Shown: positions 6,829 through 15,358, counted from the first letter of the stretch. The stretch: DNA of 16,487 nt from CAZSNT01 sp964607765 (GCA_964607765.1 CAZSNT010000205.1:1-16487), one strand, 5' to 3'. Made by a program: numbers and translations. The notes: generated by a model from the letters alone, not told the origin.

Positions 6829-8831
6829 GTCAGGCTCTTCTCGTAGTTCGGTGTCAGACGCCGGGAATTCCCGGACCGAGTTGTCACGCGCTGGGCGTCC
6901 AGGTAGTCCAGTATCGCAATGGCATATTTGCGGGATGAGTTGATCTCACGCTTGAAGTCAGCCGAGTCAAGCACGCCGCATTCTCGGATTGTACGCACCA
7001 CCAAGTCCCGGGCATGCCGGAAATGGCGCCGCGCCAATATAACGTTCCGGTTCAGCCGCACCAGGGCCCCTTGTTGGCACAGGTAGTCGAGCAGCCTCGT
7101 GACAGTCGCCGGTGCAGCATTGAGCAGTTCCGGGAGCTCGCCCGGACGCGGGGACTGGAACGCCGATTCCTCGTAGACCAGACACAGTCGCTGCACCACG
7201 GCCCGATCCGCATCGGAGAGGCGCCCTGCCGCAGCCATAAGCAGAAGCGTGTCCCCCTTCACAGCGATCAACTGTTCCTGCTCCAACTCGCTGAGCAGCC
7301 GCCGCCACAGCGGGGCAGCCCAGTCCAAGCCGCGCCGCAGATCCGTAAGGGACATCGTCAACTGTCCGGCACCGTCACACGCCGCTTCCAGGCGGTTGCG
7401 GAGTTCGCGCATGCACGCGGCGTAGCGATCCGAGTGGACCCACCGCCCCGCAGCCAGCGCGAGCGCCCTGCCCGATTGGGACAGGACCTTCACGGCCTGT
7501 TCTGCCTCAGACAGCGGCAGCAACGTGCGCTTGGCCAGCCACAGCAACGTCACAGCCGGGGACGCGCTGCTGAAAAGCGCGTACTCAAACTCACGGTGAC
7601 GCGCCGCATCTGCAGGCACATCCGGCGTCGCGGCCAGGAACGCGTCGCGTGAACGCAACTGTTCGACGAGCACGCGCCTGCCCGGGCGCCGGTCCCCAGG
7701 CGAAAGCGCCACGATCGGCCCGCCGGCGACTGTGCCGGCAGGCGACAGACGCCGCACGATCGAACGGTCACCTACAGCGGCCGCGATCGGCTCGGTCAGC
7801 GCAACCGTGGCAAAGCCCTGTTCGCCGCCGCCCAGCTGTCTGCCCTCGAGCAGGTAAACTTTGCCCGCTGCCTCCACCGTGCCGGTCTGGAAACGGATCG
7901 GCTCGGCGTTCCGCAGTGGCCGATCAATGCCGGGCAGCACCCGCAACCGAACTGAAAGGAAACGGCTCGGTTCGAGGTAACCCGGGACGCCGACAACCCG
8001 GCCGCGCAGCGGCGTCCGCCCGTCGAAGTCCGGGACGTTCAGCGCCAGGCACTGACCGGCGCTGCCCGTGTCGGCATCGCGCAGAAAACACTGGATTCCG
8101 CGAACCGTGCTCCTCACGTGCCCCGGCGCAAGCTCCACCTCGGCCCCGACACGGACCGAACCGGCCACCGGGATCCCGGTCACCACCGTGCCAAAGCCCT
8201 GTGGGTTGAACACACGATCGACAGGCATCCTGAACACACCGGGACCACGCGTCTTGCGCTCCCGAACAGCCCCGGCCGTTTCGATCAATGCGCCGTAGAA
8301 CTCCACGAATCCGGCGCCGGTCTCCGAGGACACCGCGCAGATGGGTGCCCCTGCCAGAAACCCACCACGCAGGAATTCGCGGATCTCACCGATGCGCTCC
8401 TGCACGAGCGACGGGGAAACCAAGTCGGTCTTGGTGAGAGCAACCATGCCGTGGCAAACGCCGAGCAGTTCCATGATCTGCAGGTGTTCAACGGTTTGCG
8501 GCATGACACCATCGTCCGCGGCAATAACAAGGATTGTCATGTCAATGCCGGATACACCCGACACCATCGTGCGAACGAACTTCTCGTGCCCCGGAACATC
8601 CACGATCCCAATACACAGATCCCCGCCCAGACAGCATGGGGCGAAGCCAAGCTCAATGGTCAGCCCCCGCTCCTTCTCCGCGCGCAGCCGATCCGTCTCA
8701 CACCCTGTCAGCAGTTTGATGAGCTTCGTCTTCCCGTGATCCACATGCCCGGCTGTGCAGACCATCATCACCACGTCGGGCGTGGCGTCATGCCGAAGTT
8801 GTCCGAGAGGTCGCGGCATCGGTCTCCTCAC
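6825..8831 (-). CDS. selB: Selenocysteine-specific translation elongation factor SelB
   Basis: GTPase that carries Sec-tRNA(Sec) to the ribosome and binds the SECIS hairpin in the mRNA. The EF-Tu-like G domain shows AGHVDHGKT (27-35), the switch I segment GLTIELGFA (about 56-64), DVPGH (78-82) and TKTD (133-136), numbered from GTG 8831. Beta-barrel domains II and III follow. The last roughly 270 residues are the winged-helix repeats that bind SECIS, ending with a DFKREINSSRKYAIAILDYLD helix-turn-helix. At 668 aa it is slightly longer than E. coli SelB (614). GTG 8831 overlaps the previous stop; ATG 8819, with AGGAG 4 nt upstream, is the likelier start, and ATG 8768 would begin just before MVCTAGHVDHGK. 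Its presence implies that the cell uses selenocysteine; selA, selC and selD are not in this window. Confidence 0.95.
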   Translation of the reverse strand: MRRPMPRPLGQLRHDATPDVVMMVCTAGHVDHGKTKLIKLLTGCETDRLRAEKERGLTIELGFAPCCLGGDLCIGIVDVPGHEKFVRTMVSGVSGIDMTILVIAADDGVMPQTVEHLQIMELLGVCHGMVALTKTDLVSPSLVQERIGEIREFLRGGFLAGAPICAVSSETGAGFVEFYGALIETAGAVRERKTRGPGVFRMPVDRVFNPQGFGTVVTGIPVAGSVRVGAEVELAPGHVRSTVRGIQCFLRDADTGSAGQCLALNVPDFDGRTPLRGRVVGVPGYLEPSRFLSVRLRVLPGIDRPLRNAEPIRFQTGTVEAAGKVYLLEGRQLGGGEQGFATVALTEPIAAAVGDRSIVRRLSPAGTVAGGPIVALSPGDRRPGRRVLVEQLRSRDAFLAATPDVPADAARHREFEYALFSSASPAVTLLWLAKRTLLPLSEAEQAVKVLSQSGRALALAAGRWVHSDRYAACMRELRNRLEAACDGAGQLTMSLTDLRRGLDWAAPLWRRLLSELEQEQLIAVKGDTLLLMAAAGRLSDADRAVVQRLCLVYEESAFQSPRPGELPELLNAAPATVTRLLDYLCQQGALVRLNRNVILARRHFRHARDLVVRTIRECGVLDSADFKREINSSRKYAIAILDYLDAQRVTTRSGNSRRLTPNYEKSLT

Positions 8832-11446
8832 GCGCTCGAAACGAACAGTGTGGCCTGCTGCGCCACCGCGTCGACGTGGATGCGGCCGCGGGAACCTTCG
8901 CGCAGGTCGTCCGTCGCCACGACCCGAACCGTCTCACCCCACACTCCCGCCAACTCCGGCTTCAGGTCTGCCAGACGGTTCGGCGCGGCGCGAAGCATTT
9001 CGACATTGAGGACGACGTCCGGGGTCAGCGGATCAAGAGCCATGTAGAGGATCTCCAACTCGACCAGGTCGTTGAAGAAGTGCGTGCCCAGCGAGATGTC
9101 CGGGCGCAGACCCTCGTGCATCGCGGCCACCTCGCACAGGATCGCCGCGCTCTTGATCTCCACAAACGACACGGGCACGCCCAGTGACGGCATGCTCGTG
9201 CCCCAGCGCCCCGGCCCGATCAGCATCACGTTCTCCCCCGACTTCGTCAGGTTGGTGAGATCGCCGACCAGCCGGGCACAGCCCCAGCGATCCGCCGTGA
9301 CCAGCGAACTGTACCTCTCCGGCTCCACATAGATGATCCGATCTACCTGCTTGACCACGCTCTGACCGATGATCGGACCATTCGTGTGCAGTACAACGCT
9401 CTCGGCCGGGACGGCCGAGAGCTTCTCAACGTGCCGAACCTCACGCGACACCTGGAACGGCCGGCACTGCAGCAAATTGATGCGGTAGTCTTCATCGTCC
9501 ACGAAGTTGAGGCAGAACTCGATGTCCACAGGATGCTCGTAGGCTCTCTCGATCGTCTCCAGAATCCACCGCATGTCGCTCACGAACGGTGTGTCGTTCA
9601 GCAGTTTCTGGAAATCAAGCACGCGTGAAAATACGCTCTTCAGCCCCATCGCACGTGCCCGCTTCTCGGTGCTCGGATCCCGCGTCGAGAACATGTCCAG
9701 CGGCAGCTCATCCGTCACTCGCTCCGCGATCTTCCGGAAACTGCGCTCTGACTGCGCGTTGTCATCCAGATCCAGCAGGTCGAGATTGTGCTGACTGTAG
9801 CGCTGTATATCATCGGCGGAGTGGCCCGGGCGAAGCCGCGGCTGACTCAACGCCACGAGACACGTGTAGTCGTCTCCGCACCGGTCAACCGCACGTGTGC
9901 CCAGCCCGAACACCAAGCGCAGCACACCTTGGGCTGAGTCGATGGTAGGACTCCAAACGTACGGATTGAAGGAATACCCCACGCCAGCCGCTTGCGGGAA
10001 GTACGTGTCACCGTAGAATGCACCCGAGACACGCTGCACCAGCAGCGCCATCTGTTCGTCCTGTTCGAGCAGACCGCGCTGGGACCGGTACGACAAAGCA
10101 TCCCTGCTCATCGCACTGGCGTAGACCTCCTGAACCGCACTGATGAACCGTGTGAGACGCTGCTCGGGAGAGCCCTGATTCGCGCAGAACACGCTGTCGT
10201 ACTTGCCCGAGAACGCGTTGCCGTAGGCGTCCTCCAGCAGGCTGCTCGAACGCACAATGATGGGGGACTGCCCGAAGTAGTTGAGCATCGCCCGGAACTG
10301 CTCGATAATGTCCGCGGTAAACACGCCGCCGCGGATCTTCTCCTGGATCCGCGCGGCCCGGTCAAAGTCCAGCGCATCCGTCTTCAGCCGCCGCCTGTCC
10401 CACCAGCAATCGTTCTGGATGATATACGTATAGAACACGTCCGAGCCGATGTAGAAAGAATCGTGCGTCTCCAGCCCGCGCGCCCGCAGCGGATCCTCGT
10501 GCCGGAGAATGGCACGGGCCAGGATCATGCCAACCGATTTGCCCCCGATCAACCCCGTACCGATCATGCGCTTGCCAATGTCAATCAAGGCAGGAACGTC
10601 AAGGTAGCGGTCGCACAGACCGAACATGCTCTGTTCGCGCGTGATGATCATGCGAATCAGCTGCTGCCGCAGCGAATCGACCCGGCCCGGGATGCGCTGA
10701 TTGCGGTACACCTCCGCGTTCATGGCCTGGGCTTCCATGAACGTCTCCGTCCAGATATCGCGCCGGTCGATGCTGAAGTCCAGCCACGTCTGGGGCACGG
10801 CCGACAGAATCTGCGCGGTGATGACGCTCTTGGTCACGGGGCGGAACGCGTCGTCCGCACAGCTGTGCAGCGTGTACATCGTGGGTGAGTAGCGTTCGAG
10901 CACTTTGATGGGCAGGATGTAACGTTTGCCCTCGCTCTTGTACACCTCGACCACGACCTGCGCCGTGTTGTGAATGGCGTCCACTGCGAACGGCATGTGC
11001 TGGCTCTTGCGCAGCAGGAAGTAAGTCAGCGTGTCGTAGTCGTACAGGTAGGGACACGTCAGCATGAAGAAGTTGCCGAGCATGCGGTCGCTGTACCAGT
11101 CAACCGATAGCCCGGACAGACAGTCGAACACGTAGCAGGCGCCGGGGCCGTGCTTCTCTATCTCGGTAAGGATGCTGCCCACAAACTGCTCAAAACCGTC
11201 CTGCGGAGAAAGCTCGACGACCTCGGCAGACACGTCCGCGGGAAGAACGTGACGGTGCTGGGCAAATCGGAAGTAGACCAGAGGCTTGCCCTCCGCCACG
11301 GCATTCCGGCAAAACGGGAGCAGGAAGTGCTCGTAGTCTGCGAGCGAGTCTGTCTCCCACACCACGTTGTCCCCTTTGATAAGACCGTGGAGCACATCGT
11401 CCAATGCGGGGATGCCTGAGCTGAACTCGAACTTGCCTTCACCCAT
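8828..11446 (-). CDS. PEP synthase/PPDK N-domain (ATP-grasp) protein with degenerate KaiC-like N-terminus
   Basis: Cytoplasmic protein of 872 aa. Residues about 5-195 resemble a KaiC/RadA-type domain: SGIPALDDVLHGLIKGDNVVW matches the typical opening, but the Walker A loop is replaced by ETDSLADYEH; CYVFDCLSGL (104-112) sits where Walker B would be. Residues about 290-665 are the nucleotide-binding domain of PEP synthase/pyruvate phosphate dikinase: GGKSVG (301-306), VRSSSLLEDAYGNAFSGK (398-415), QRVSGAFYGDTYFPQAAGVGYSFNP (471-495) and LLQCRP (658-663). The phosphohistidine swivel and the PEP-utilising TIM barrel are missing; instead a C-terminal domain contains GPGRWGTSMPSLGVPVSF. True PEP synthesis is therefore unlikely; substrate unknown. 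ATG 11446 has AAAGG 9 nt upstream. It is first gene of the selB operon, overlapping selB by GTGA; whether it serves selenium metabolism is open. Confidence 0.8.
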   Translation of the reverse strand: MGEGKFEFSSGIPALDDVLHGLIKGDNVVWETDSLADYEHFLLPFCRNAVAEGKPLVYFRFAQHRHVLPADVSAEVVELSPQDGFEQFVGSILTEIEKHGPGACYVFDCLSGLSVDWYSDRMLGNFFMLTCPYLYDYDTLTYFLLRKSQHMPFAVDAIHNTAQVVVEVYKSEGKRYILPIKVLERYSPTMYTLHSCADDAFRPVTKSVITAQILSAVPQTWLDFSIDRRDIWTETFMEAQAMNAEVYRNQRIPGRVDSLRQQLIRMIITREQSMFGLCDRYLDVPALIDIGKRMIGTGLIGGKSVGMILARAILRHEDPLRARGLETHDSFYIGSDVFYTYIIQNDCWWDRRRLKTDALDFDRAARIQEKIRGGVFTADIIEQFRAMLNYFGQSPIIVRSSSLLEDAYGNAFSGKYDSVFCANQGSPEQRLTRFISAVQEVYASAMSRDALSYRSQRGLLEQDEQMALLVQRVSGAFYGDTYFPQAAGVGYSFNPYVWSPTIDSAQGVLRLVFGLGTRAVDRCGDDYTCLVALSQPRLRPGHSADDIQRYSQHNLDLLDLDDNAQSERSFRKIAERVTDELPLDMFSTRDPSTEKRARAMGLKSVFSRVLDFQKLLNDTPFVSDMRWILETIERAYEHPVDIEFCLNFVDDEDYRINLLQCRPFQVSREVRHVEKLSAVPAESVVLHTNGPIIGQSVVKQVDRIIYVEPERYSSLVTADRWGCARLVGDLTNLTKSGENVMLIGPGRWGTSMPSLGVPVSFVEIKSAAILCEVAAMHEGLRPDISLGTHFFNDLVELEILYMALDPLTPDVVLNVEMLRAAPNRLADLKPELAGVWGETVRVVATDDLREGSRGRIHVDAVAQQATLFVSSA

Positions 11447-11577
11447 GCCGGTTACCTTTCGCGCATCGTGGTCGGTCTTTGCCCCCGCCGACCGAGGCGA
11501 TCAGTGGTTGCGGCAATATACCATCCGCCAACCGGAGATATAGTAACGGCTGCTCTCAGAGTAAGGAGGCCGACATC
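11447..11577. promoter_or_regulatory. Divergent intergenic region with putative promoters
   Basis: This 131-nt gap separates the leftward PPDK-like/selB operon from the rightward genes, so it should hold both promoters. Two AT-rich patches stand out: AATATA at 11515-11520 (TATATT on the minus strand) and TATAGT at 11539-11544. Neither has a good -35 box at the right distance, so exact promoters cannot be called. AAGGAGG at 11563-11569 is a very strong ribosome binding site 8 nt before ATG 11578. Confidence 0.4.
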
Positions 11578-11706
11578 ATGCCATTGCTTTTCGACATGCC
11601 GCTGGACCAACTCCAGGCCTACGAAGGGACGAACCCGAAGCCGAGCGACTTCGATGCGTTCTGGGACCGAGGCCTGTCACTTTTCTATTTCCTGGCCGAA
11701 CTGTAG
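11578..11706 (+). pseudogene. Truncated acetyl xylan esterase/cephalosporin-C deacetylase N-terminus
   Basis: A 42-codon frame begins MPLLFDMPLDQLQAYEG and continues KPSDFDAFWDR, the characteristic first 31 residues of the AXE1 family (about 320 aa, alpha/beta hydrolase). It then diverges into GLSLFYFLAEL and stops at TAG 11704-11706. The catalytic GxSxG and the Asp-His part are absent. AAGGAGG 8 nt before the ATG keeps an excellent translation start. The next real gene starts 19 nt later. I read it as a deletion remnant whose leader now may deliver ribosomes to the U32 gene; a genuine short leader peptide is less likely. The same DNA is open in another frame continuous with the U32 gene, but that reading has no family resemblance. 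Confidence 0.65.
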
Positions 11707-11725
11707 CCGGAACAATCAGCACGTC

Positions 11726-13018
11726 ATGCCCTGCCCCCAGCAAACACCAGACCAGCCCGGACCCGGCCGCCGCCGGCGAGCCCCCGAACTCCTCGCCCCG
11801 GCCGGAAACCTGACCTGTCTCCAGGCCGCGATCCAGGCAGGCTGCGATGCGGTCTACTTCGGGCTTGGAGCCCTGAACATGCGCAGCAGCGCGGCGAACT
11901 TCGACTTGGCCGACGTGGATCGAGTCCGGAGCATCTGCCAAGCCGCTGGCGTCCGATCCTACCTGACGCTCAACACCATGGTCTACCAGGCGGAGCTGAA
12001 CACGGTCAAAGAGACACTCGCGCGCTGCGCAGGAAAAGTGGATGCAGTCATCTGCTGGGATCCGGCCGTGATCCGGCTGTGCCGCGACCACGGCCTGCCC
12101 GTGCACGTCTCGACGCAGGCGTCGGTCGCCAACTCTCAGGCCGCACGCTTCTACCGCGACCTGGGCGCCGAACGCATCATCCTCGCACGCGAGTGCTCCC
12201 TGGACGACATGAAGGCCATCAAGGCCGACAGCGGCGTCGAGATCGAGGTCTTCGCGCACGGCGCAATGTGCGTGAGCGTGTCGGGCCGCTGCTTCATATC
12301 CCAGTTCGCCGCCGGGAAGTCGGCGAACCGCGGCGAGTGCCAACAGCACTGCCGACGCACGTACCGCGTGCTGAGCGACGATGGCGAGCACGAATTCGAA
12401 GTCGGCAGCAATACCATCTTCTCCGCCAAAGACGTGTGCACCATGCCATTCCTCGAACGCGTGCTGGGGGCCGGCGTGGATGCACTGAAAATCGAGGGCC
12501 GGAACCGCAACGCAACGTACGTACACACTGTGGTCAGCGCCTATCGACAGGCAATCGAGGCCTGGCGCAACAACACACTGAGCGACGCCCGGAAAAGAGA
12601 ACTCACCGAGACGCTGCAAACCGTCTACAACCGTGAATTCTCGGCCGGACATTTCCTCGGCAAGCCCATCAACGAGTTCACCCGCTCGCGTGGCAGCAGC
12701 GCCACGCAACGCAAAGACAACGTCGGCATTGTCACCAACTACTACGCACATCCCGAAGTCGCAGAGATCCTGATCCAGGACCACCCGTTCCGGGCAGGTG
12801 ACGAGATCATCATCGAAGGGCCCACCACGGGAGTGCTCCGTGTCCCGGTGACCGAGGTGCGCCAGAACGAGACGCCTGTGAAGCGGCCCGCCCGAGGGGT
12901 CGTCACCGTGAAGGTCGGCGCCAAGGTCCGCGTGAATGACAGAGTGTCCAGACTGCGTGCCGCAGAATTCGCTCCCGATGCCGCGCACCGGGATGGACAG
13001 ATCGTCCAGCCGAGCTAA
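11726..13018 (+). CDS. Peptidase U32 family protein (TrhP/RlhA-type RNA hydroxylation factor)
   Basis: 430 aa. Characterised relatives TrhP (YegQ) and RlhA act in prephenate-dependent hydroxylation of tRNA U34 or 23S rRNA; UbiU/UbiV act in oxygen-independent ubiquinone hydroxylation. The N-terminus has ELLAPAGNLTCLQAAIQAGCDAVYFG split as ELLAPAGN (21-28) and CDAVYFG (40-46). The U32 signature EVFAHGAMCVSVSGRCFIS (174-192) and conserved cysteines C182, C189, C205 and C238 (likely Fe-S ligands) are present, with DALKIEGR (252-259). A C-terminal beta-barrel (about 345-415) with KDNVGIVTNY and GDEIIIEGP is like that of TrhP. ATG 11726 is chosen because homology begins shortly after it, though its ribosome site is weak; translation may depend on the preceding esterase remnant. 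Protease activity is not expected. Which RNA it serves cannot be told. Confidence 0.88.
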   Translation: MPCPQQTPDQPGPGRRRRAPELLAPAGNLTCLQAAIQAGCDAVYFGLGALNMRSSAANFDLADVDRVRSICQAAGVRSYLTLNTMVYQAELNTVKETLARCAGKVDAVICWDPAVIRLCRDHGLPVHVSTQASVANSQAARFYRDLGAERIILARECSLDDMKAIKADSGVEIEVFAHGAMCVSVSGRCFISQFAAGKSANRGECQQHCRRTYRVLSDDGEHEFEVGSNTIFSAKDVCTMPFLERVLGAGVDALKIEGRNRNATYVHTVVSAYRQAIEAWRNNTLSDARKRELTETLQTVYNREFSAGHFLGKPINEFTRSRGSSATQRKDNVGIVTNYYAHPEVAEILIQDHPFRAGDEIIIEGPTTGVLRVPVTEVRQNETPVKRPARGVVTVKVGAKVRVNDRVSRLRAAEFAPDAAHRDGQIVQPS

Positions 13019-13066
13019 GTTACCAGCGAAGATATGTCTATTTGACGTCAGGGACTGGCTAGCCCC

Positions 13067-14389
13067 ATGGAAGACGGCAGAGACCCGACAATACTGATCG
13101 TTGACGACGAAGTCACTATCTGCCAGTTGATGCAGAAGCTGCTGCGTCGGTCCGGATACCACAGCGTCCTGGTAGCCAACACCGGCCGCGACGCTCTGAA
13201 ACTGCTCGGCCTCGACGAGGAAGCGCAGGCGCCGACCGGCGAAGAGACGCTGACCGTCACGCATGTGGACCTCGTTCTGCTCGACATCATGCTGCCCGAT
13301 GTCACCGGATACGAGGTGTGCACGCGCATCAAACAGGCTTACGGCAGCAGACTGCCTGTCATCCTCTTGACCGGGTTCACTATCGAGGAGAACCACGCCC
13401 GCTACCTGGAAGCCGGCGCCGACGACTTCATCACCAAACCGTTCGATCGTCAGAGCTTCCTGACGCGTGTTCAGATCGCAGTCGAACGCAAACTCCAGGC
13501 CGAACGCGCCGCGCAGGAGCGCACCGCGGCCCTCAATCTGCCCGGCCGCGAACCGGGCTCGTCCTACATCGGCGGAATTATCGGCAACTGCTATGTCGAG
13601 GAGCTGATCTGGTGCGGCGCCGCGTCGGTCATCTGCAAAGCGTTTGAAGGGGATGACACAGCCAGAGCCATCAAGCTGCTCACACACCGGGTGGCCGAAT
13701 TCCCGGATGTGGTGAGACGCTTCGATCGCGAGATCCAGGTCCTGGCCGAAATGCAGCACGAAAACGTCGCGTGCCTCATCTCGCACGGAGTCCACTTCGG
13801 CAGCCCCTACTTCGTCATGGAATACGTGGACGGCAACAACCTGGCCGCGCAGCTGAAAGCGGACGGAGCGTTCTCCTTCGAGCGTGTGCTGCAATTGGCC
13901 AAGGGAGTGGCCGAGGGGCTGCGCTACATCCACTCCAAGAATGTCGTCCATCGTGACGTTACCCTCGGCAATGTCGTGGCCGATGATGACGGTGAGACCG
14001 TGAAAATCATCGACTTCGGAATCTCGATTGATCTGTCCGAACCGCAGTTCGACACGTCCGCATTCTGCGTGGGAACGCCTCTGTACATGGCCCCCGAGAT
14101 GTTCACGGGCGCCGCCGTGTCGCCCGCGACCGATGTGTACTCCTATGGAACATGCCTCTATTACCTCATTACCGGCACACCGCCCTTCGACGCCTCCAAC
14201 ACCGCGCATCTGATCAACAACCACATCAGCGGCACGGCGGAGGACATGAGCTCGCGACGGAAAAACGTGCCCGAAGAGTGGGACGAATTCATCACCAAGC
14301 AATGCCTCGCCAAGCGCCCCGAAGACCGACCGCAGAGCATGGACGATGTTCTGAAGGCCCTCGCCGAACTCGAACAGAAGCCTTTCTGA
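13067..14389 (+). CDS. Response-regulator receiver domain fused to Ser/Thr protein kinase
   Basis: 440 aa, cytoplasmic, no membrane span. Residues 7-140 are a CheY-like receiver: acidic pair D13-D14, phospho-acceptor D73 (LLDIMLPD), T102, and K124 (TKPF). It carries an extra loop of about 15 residues (48-66) before beta-3. A linker (about 140-170) rich in Arg/Glu/Ala leads to a Hanks-type kinase: AIK lysine K203, E222, HRDVTLGNVV (295-304), DFG (316-318), APE (342-344) and the later DVYSYGTCLYYLITG. The ATP loop is odd: IWCGAASV in place of GxGxxG. The HRD motif has Thr299 where most kinases have the catalytic-loop Lys, though HRDxS/TxxN forms occur in bacterial kinases. Phosphorylation of the receiver by an unlinked histidine kinase probably gates kinase output; no histidine kinase is in the window. 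It starts 48 nt after the U32 gene; ATG 13067 lacks a clear ribosome site. Confidence 0.9.
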   Translation: MEDGRDPTILIVDDEVTICQLMQKLLRRSGYHSVLVANTGRDALKLLGLDEEAQAPTGEETLTVTHVDLVLLDIMLPDVTGYEVCTRIKQAYGSRLPVILLTGFTIEENHARYLEAGADDFITKPFDRQSFLTRVQIAVERKLQAERAAQERTAALNLPGREPGSSYIGGIIGNCYVEELIWCGAASVICKAFEGDDTARAIKLLTHRVAEFPDVVRRFDREIQVLAEMQHENVACLISHGVHFGSPYFVMEYVDGNNLAAQLKADGAFSFERVLQLAKGVAEGLRYIHSKNVVHRDVTLGNVVADDDGETVKIIDFGISIDLSEPQFDTSAFCVGTPLYMAPEMFTGAAVSPATDVYSYGTCLYYLITGTPPFDASNTAHLINNHISGTAEDMSSRRKNVPEEWDEFITKQCLAKRPEDRPQSMDDVLKALAELEQKPF

Positions 14390-14556
14390 ACCGACCACGC
14401 CCGCTGCCCAGTCCCCTCATCGAGCCCCTTCCCCGGGACCGCCGAGTACCAACTCGACACGCGAAGGCGCCGCAAGCGAAGAAGAAACAGTTCCTCACCC
14501 GTAACAACATCCCTCCCCCTTAGCGCCACGCACTACCAGCATGTACATTTCTGTAG

Positions 14557-14571
14557 CGCCGACTTTCGGCG
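14557..14571 (+). other. Small hairpin in the leader of the sugar-isomerase gene
   Basis: CGCCG, loop ACTTT, CGGCG: a perfect 5-bp stem 31 nt before GTG 14603. There is no T run after it. The rest of the 14390-14602 gap is C-rich and shows no gene, terminator or clear promoter. Confidence 0.35.
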
Positions 14572-14602
14572 TCTGCATCCATTGTTCGCAGGGAGAAACA
14601 TT

Positions 14603-15358
14603 GTGAAACTGAGTCCGTGTCTGGAGATGTTCTTCAAAGAGCTGCCGTTCGTTGACAGAATCGCGGCAGTAGCCGATGCAGGATACGAGGCGGCCGAGTT
14701 CTGGGGCCACGCCAACAAGGATCTGCCTGCTGTCGCCGCTGCCGCGGAACGGAGCGGGATAACGATCACCAGCATGACAGCGGCGGGGAACCTGATCGAT
14801 CCAAGCCACCACGGGCAGGCGGAAGTCGACTTGCGCGCTGCCATCGAAGCAGCGCGCGTCGTCAACTGCAAGCGCCTGATCGTGCTGACCGGCAACACCA
14901 TGCCGCGTCGAACACACTGCGCGCAAATCCGAACGGTTGCGGAGGGCCTGAAACGGCTCGCGCCCATCGCGGCCGAGGCAGACGTTGTCCTGGTCCTCGA
15001 ACTGCTCAATTCCCGCTACAACCATCCCGGCTACTTCCTCGACAACTCCGAGGACATGTCTGCCGTCCTCCGTGCTGTCGACCACCCCAATGCAAAGGCT
15101 CTCTACGACATCTACCACGCCGGGATCATGGAAGGCAATATCATAGAGAACATCCGAAGTAACCTCGATATAATCGGGCATTTCCACGCCGCCGGCATCC
15201 CCGGCCGCAACGAGATGAAGGCCGGGGAGCAGAACTACCCGGCTATCTGCAGGGATATCGATGCACAGGGGTTCGACGGCTACCTGGGCTTGGAGTACAA
15301 GCCACTCAAACCGTCACGGGAATCCCTCATCGAAACACGCGAATGGCTCGAACAGTAG
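14603..15358 (+). CDS. Sugar-phosphate isomerase/epimerase-type TIM barrel, hydroxypyruvate-isomerase-like
   Basis: 251 aa, soluble. AP endonuclease-2/xylose-isomerase-like barrel. It begins KLSPCLEMFFKELPFVDRIAAVADAGYEAAEFWG, typical of the hydroxypyruvate isomerase (Hyi) and OtnI branch. The four expected metal/substrate residues are visible: E133 (VLELLNSR), D169 (ALYDIYHAGIMEG), H195 (HFHAAGIPGRNE) and E231 (YLGLEYKP). GTG 14603 is chosen because GGGAG at 14591-14595 lies 7 nt upstream and the protein then begins right at the first strand; a TTG at 14582 is the alternative. It is followed after 42 nt by a Gfo/Idh/MocA oxidoreductase, a common pairing in sugar catabolic operons. Substrate not determinable; hydroxypyruvate or a ketose/oxo-tetronate are candidates by family. 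Confidence 0.85.
   Translation: MKLSPCLEMFFKELPFVDRIAAVADAGYEAAEFWGHANKDLPAVAAAAERSGITITSMTAAGNLIDPSHHGQAEVDLRAAIEAARVVNCKRLIVLTGNTMPRRTHCAQIRTVAEGLKRLAPIAAEADVVLVLELLNSRYNHPGYFLDNSEDMSAVLRAVDHPNAKALYDIYHAGIMEGNIIENIRSNLDIIGHFHAAGIPGRNEMKAGEQNYPAICRDIDAQGFDGYLGLEYKPLKPSRESLIETREWLEQ

Noticed and set aside
11468..11725. N-terminal extension of the U32 protein back to 11468
   Set aside because: The 86 extra residues are low-complexity Arg/Ser/Pro/Thr sequence that overlaps the esterase remnant in another frame; homology begins after ATG 11726.
11576..14398. Very long minus-strand open frame opposite the U32 and kinase genes
   Set aside because: The plus strand encodes two clear families here; the minus frame is a high-GC shadow with no motif of its own.
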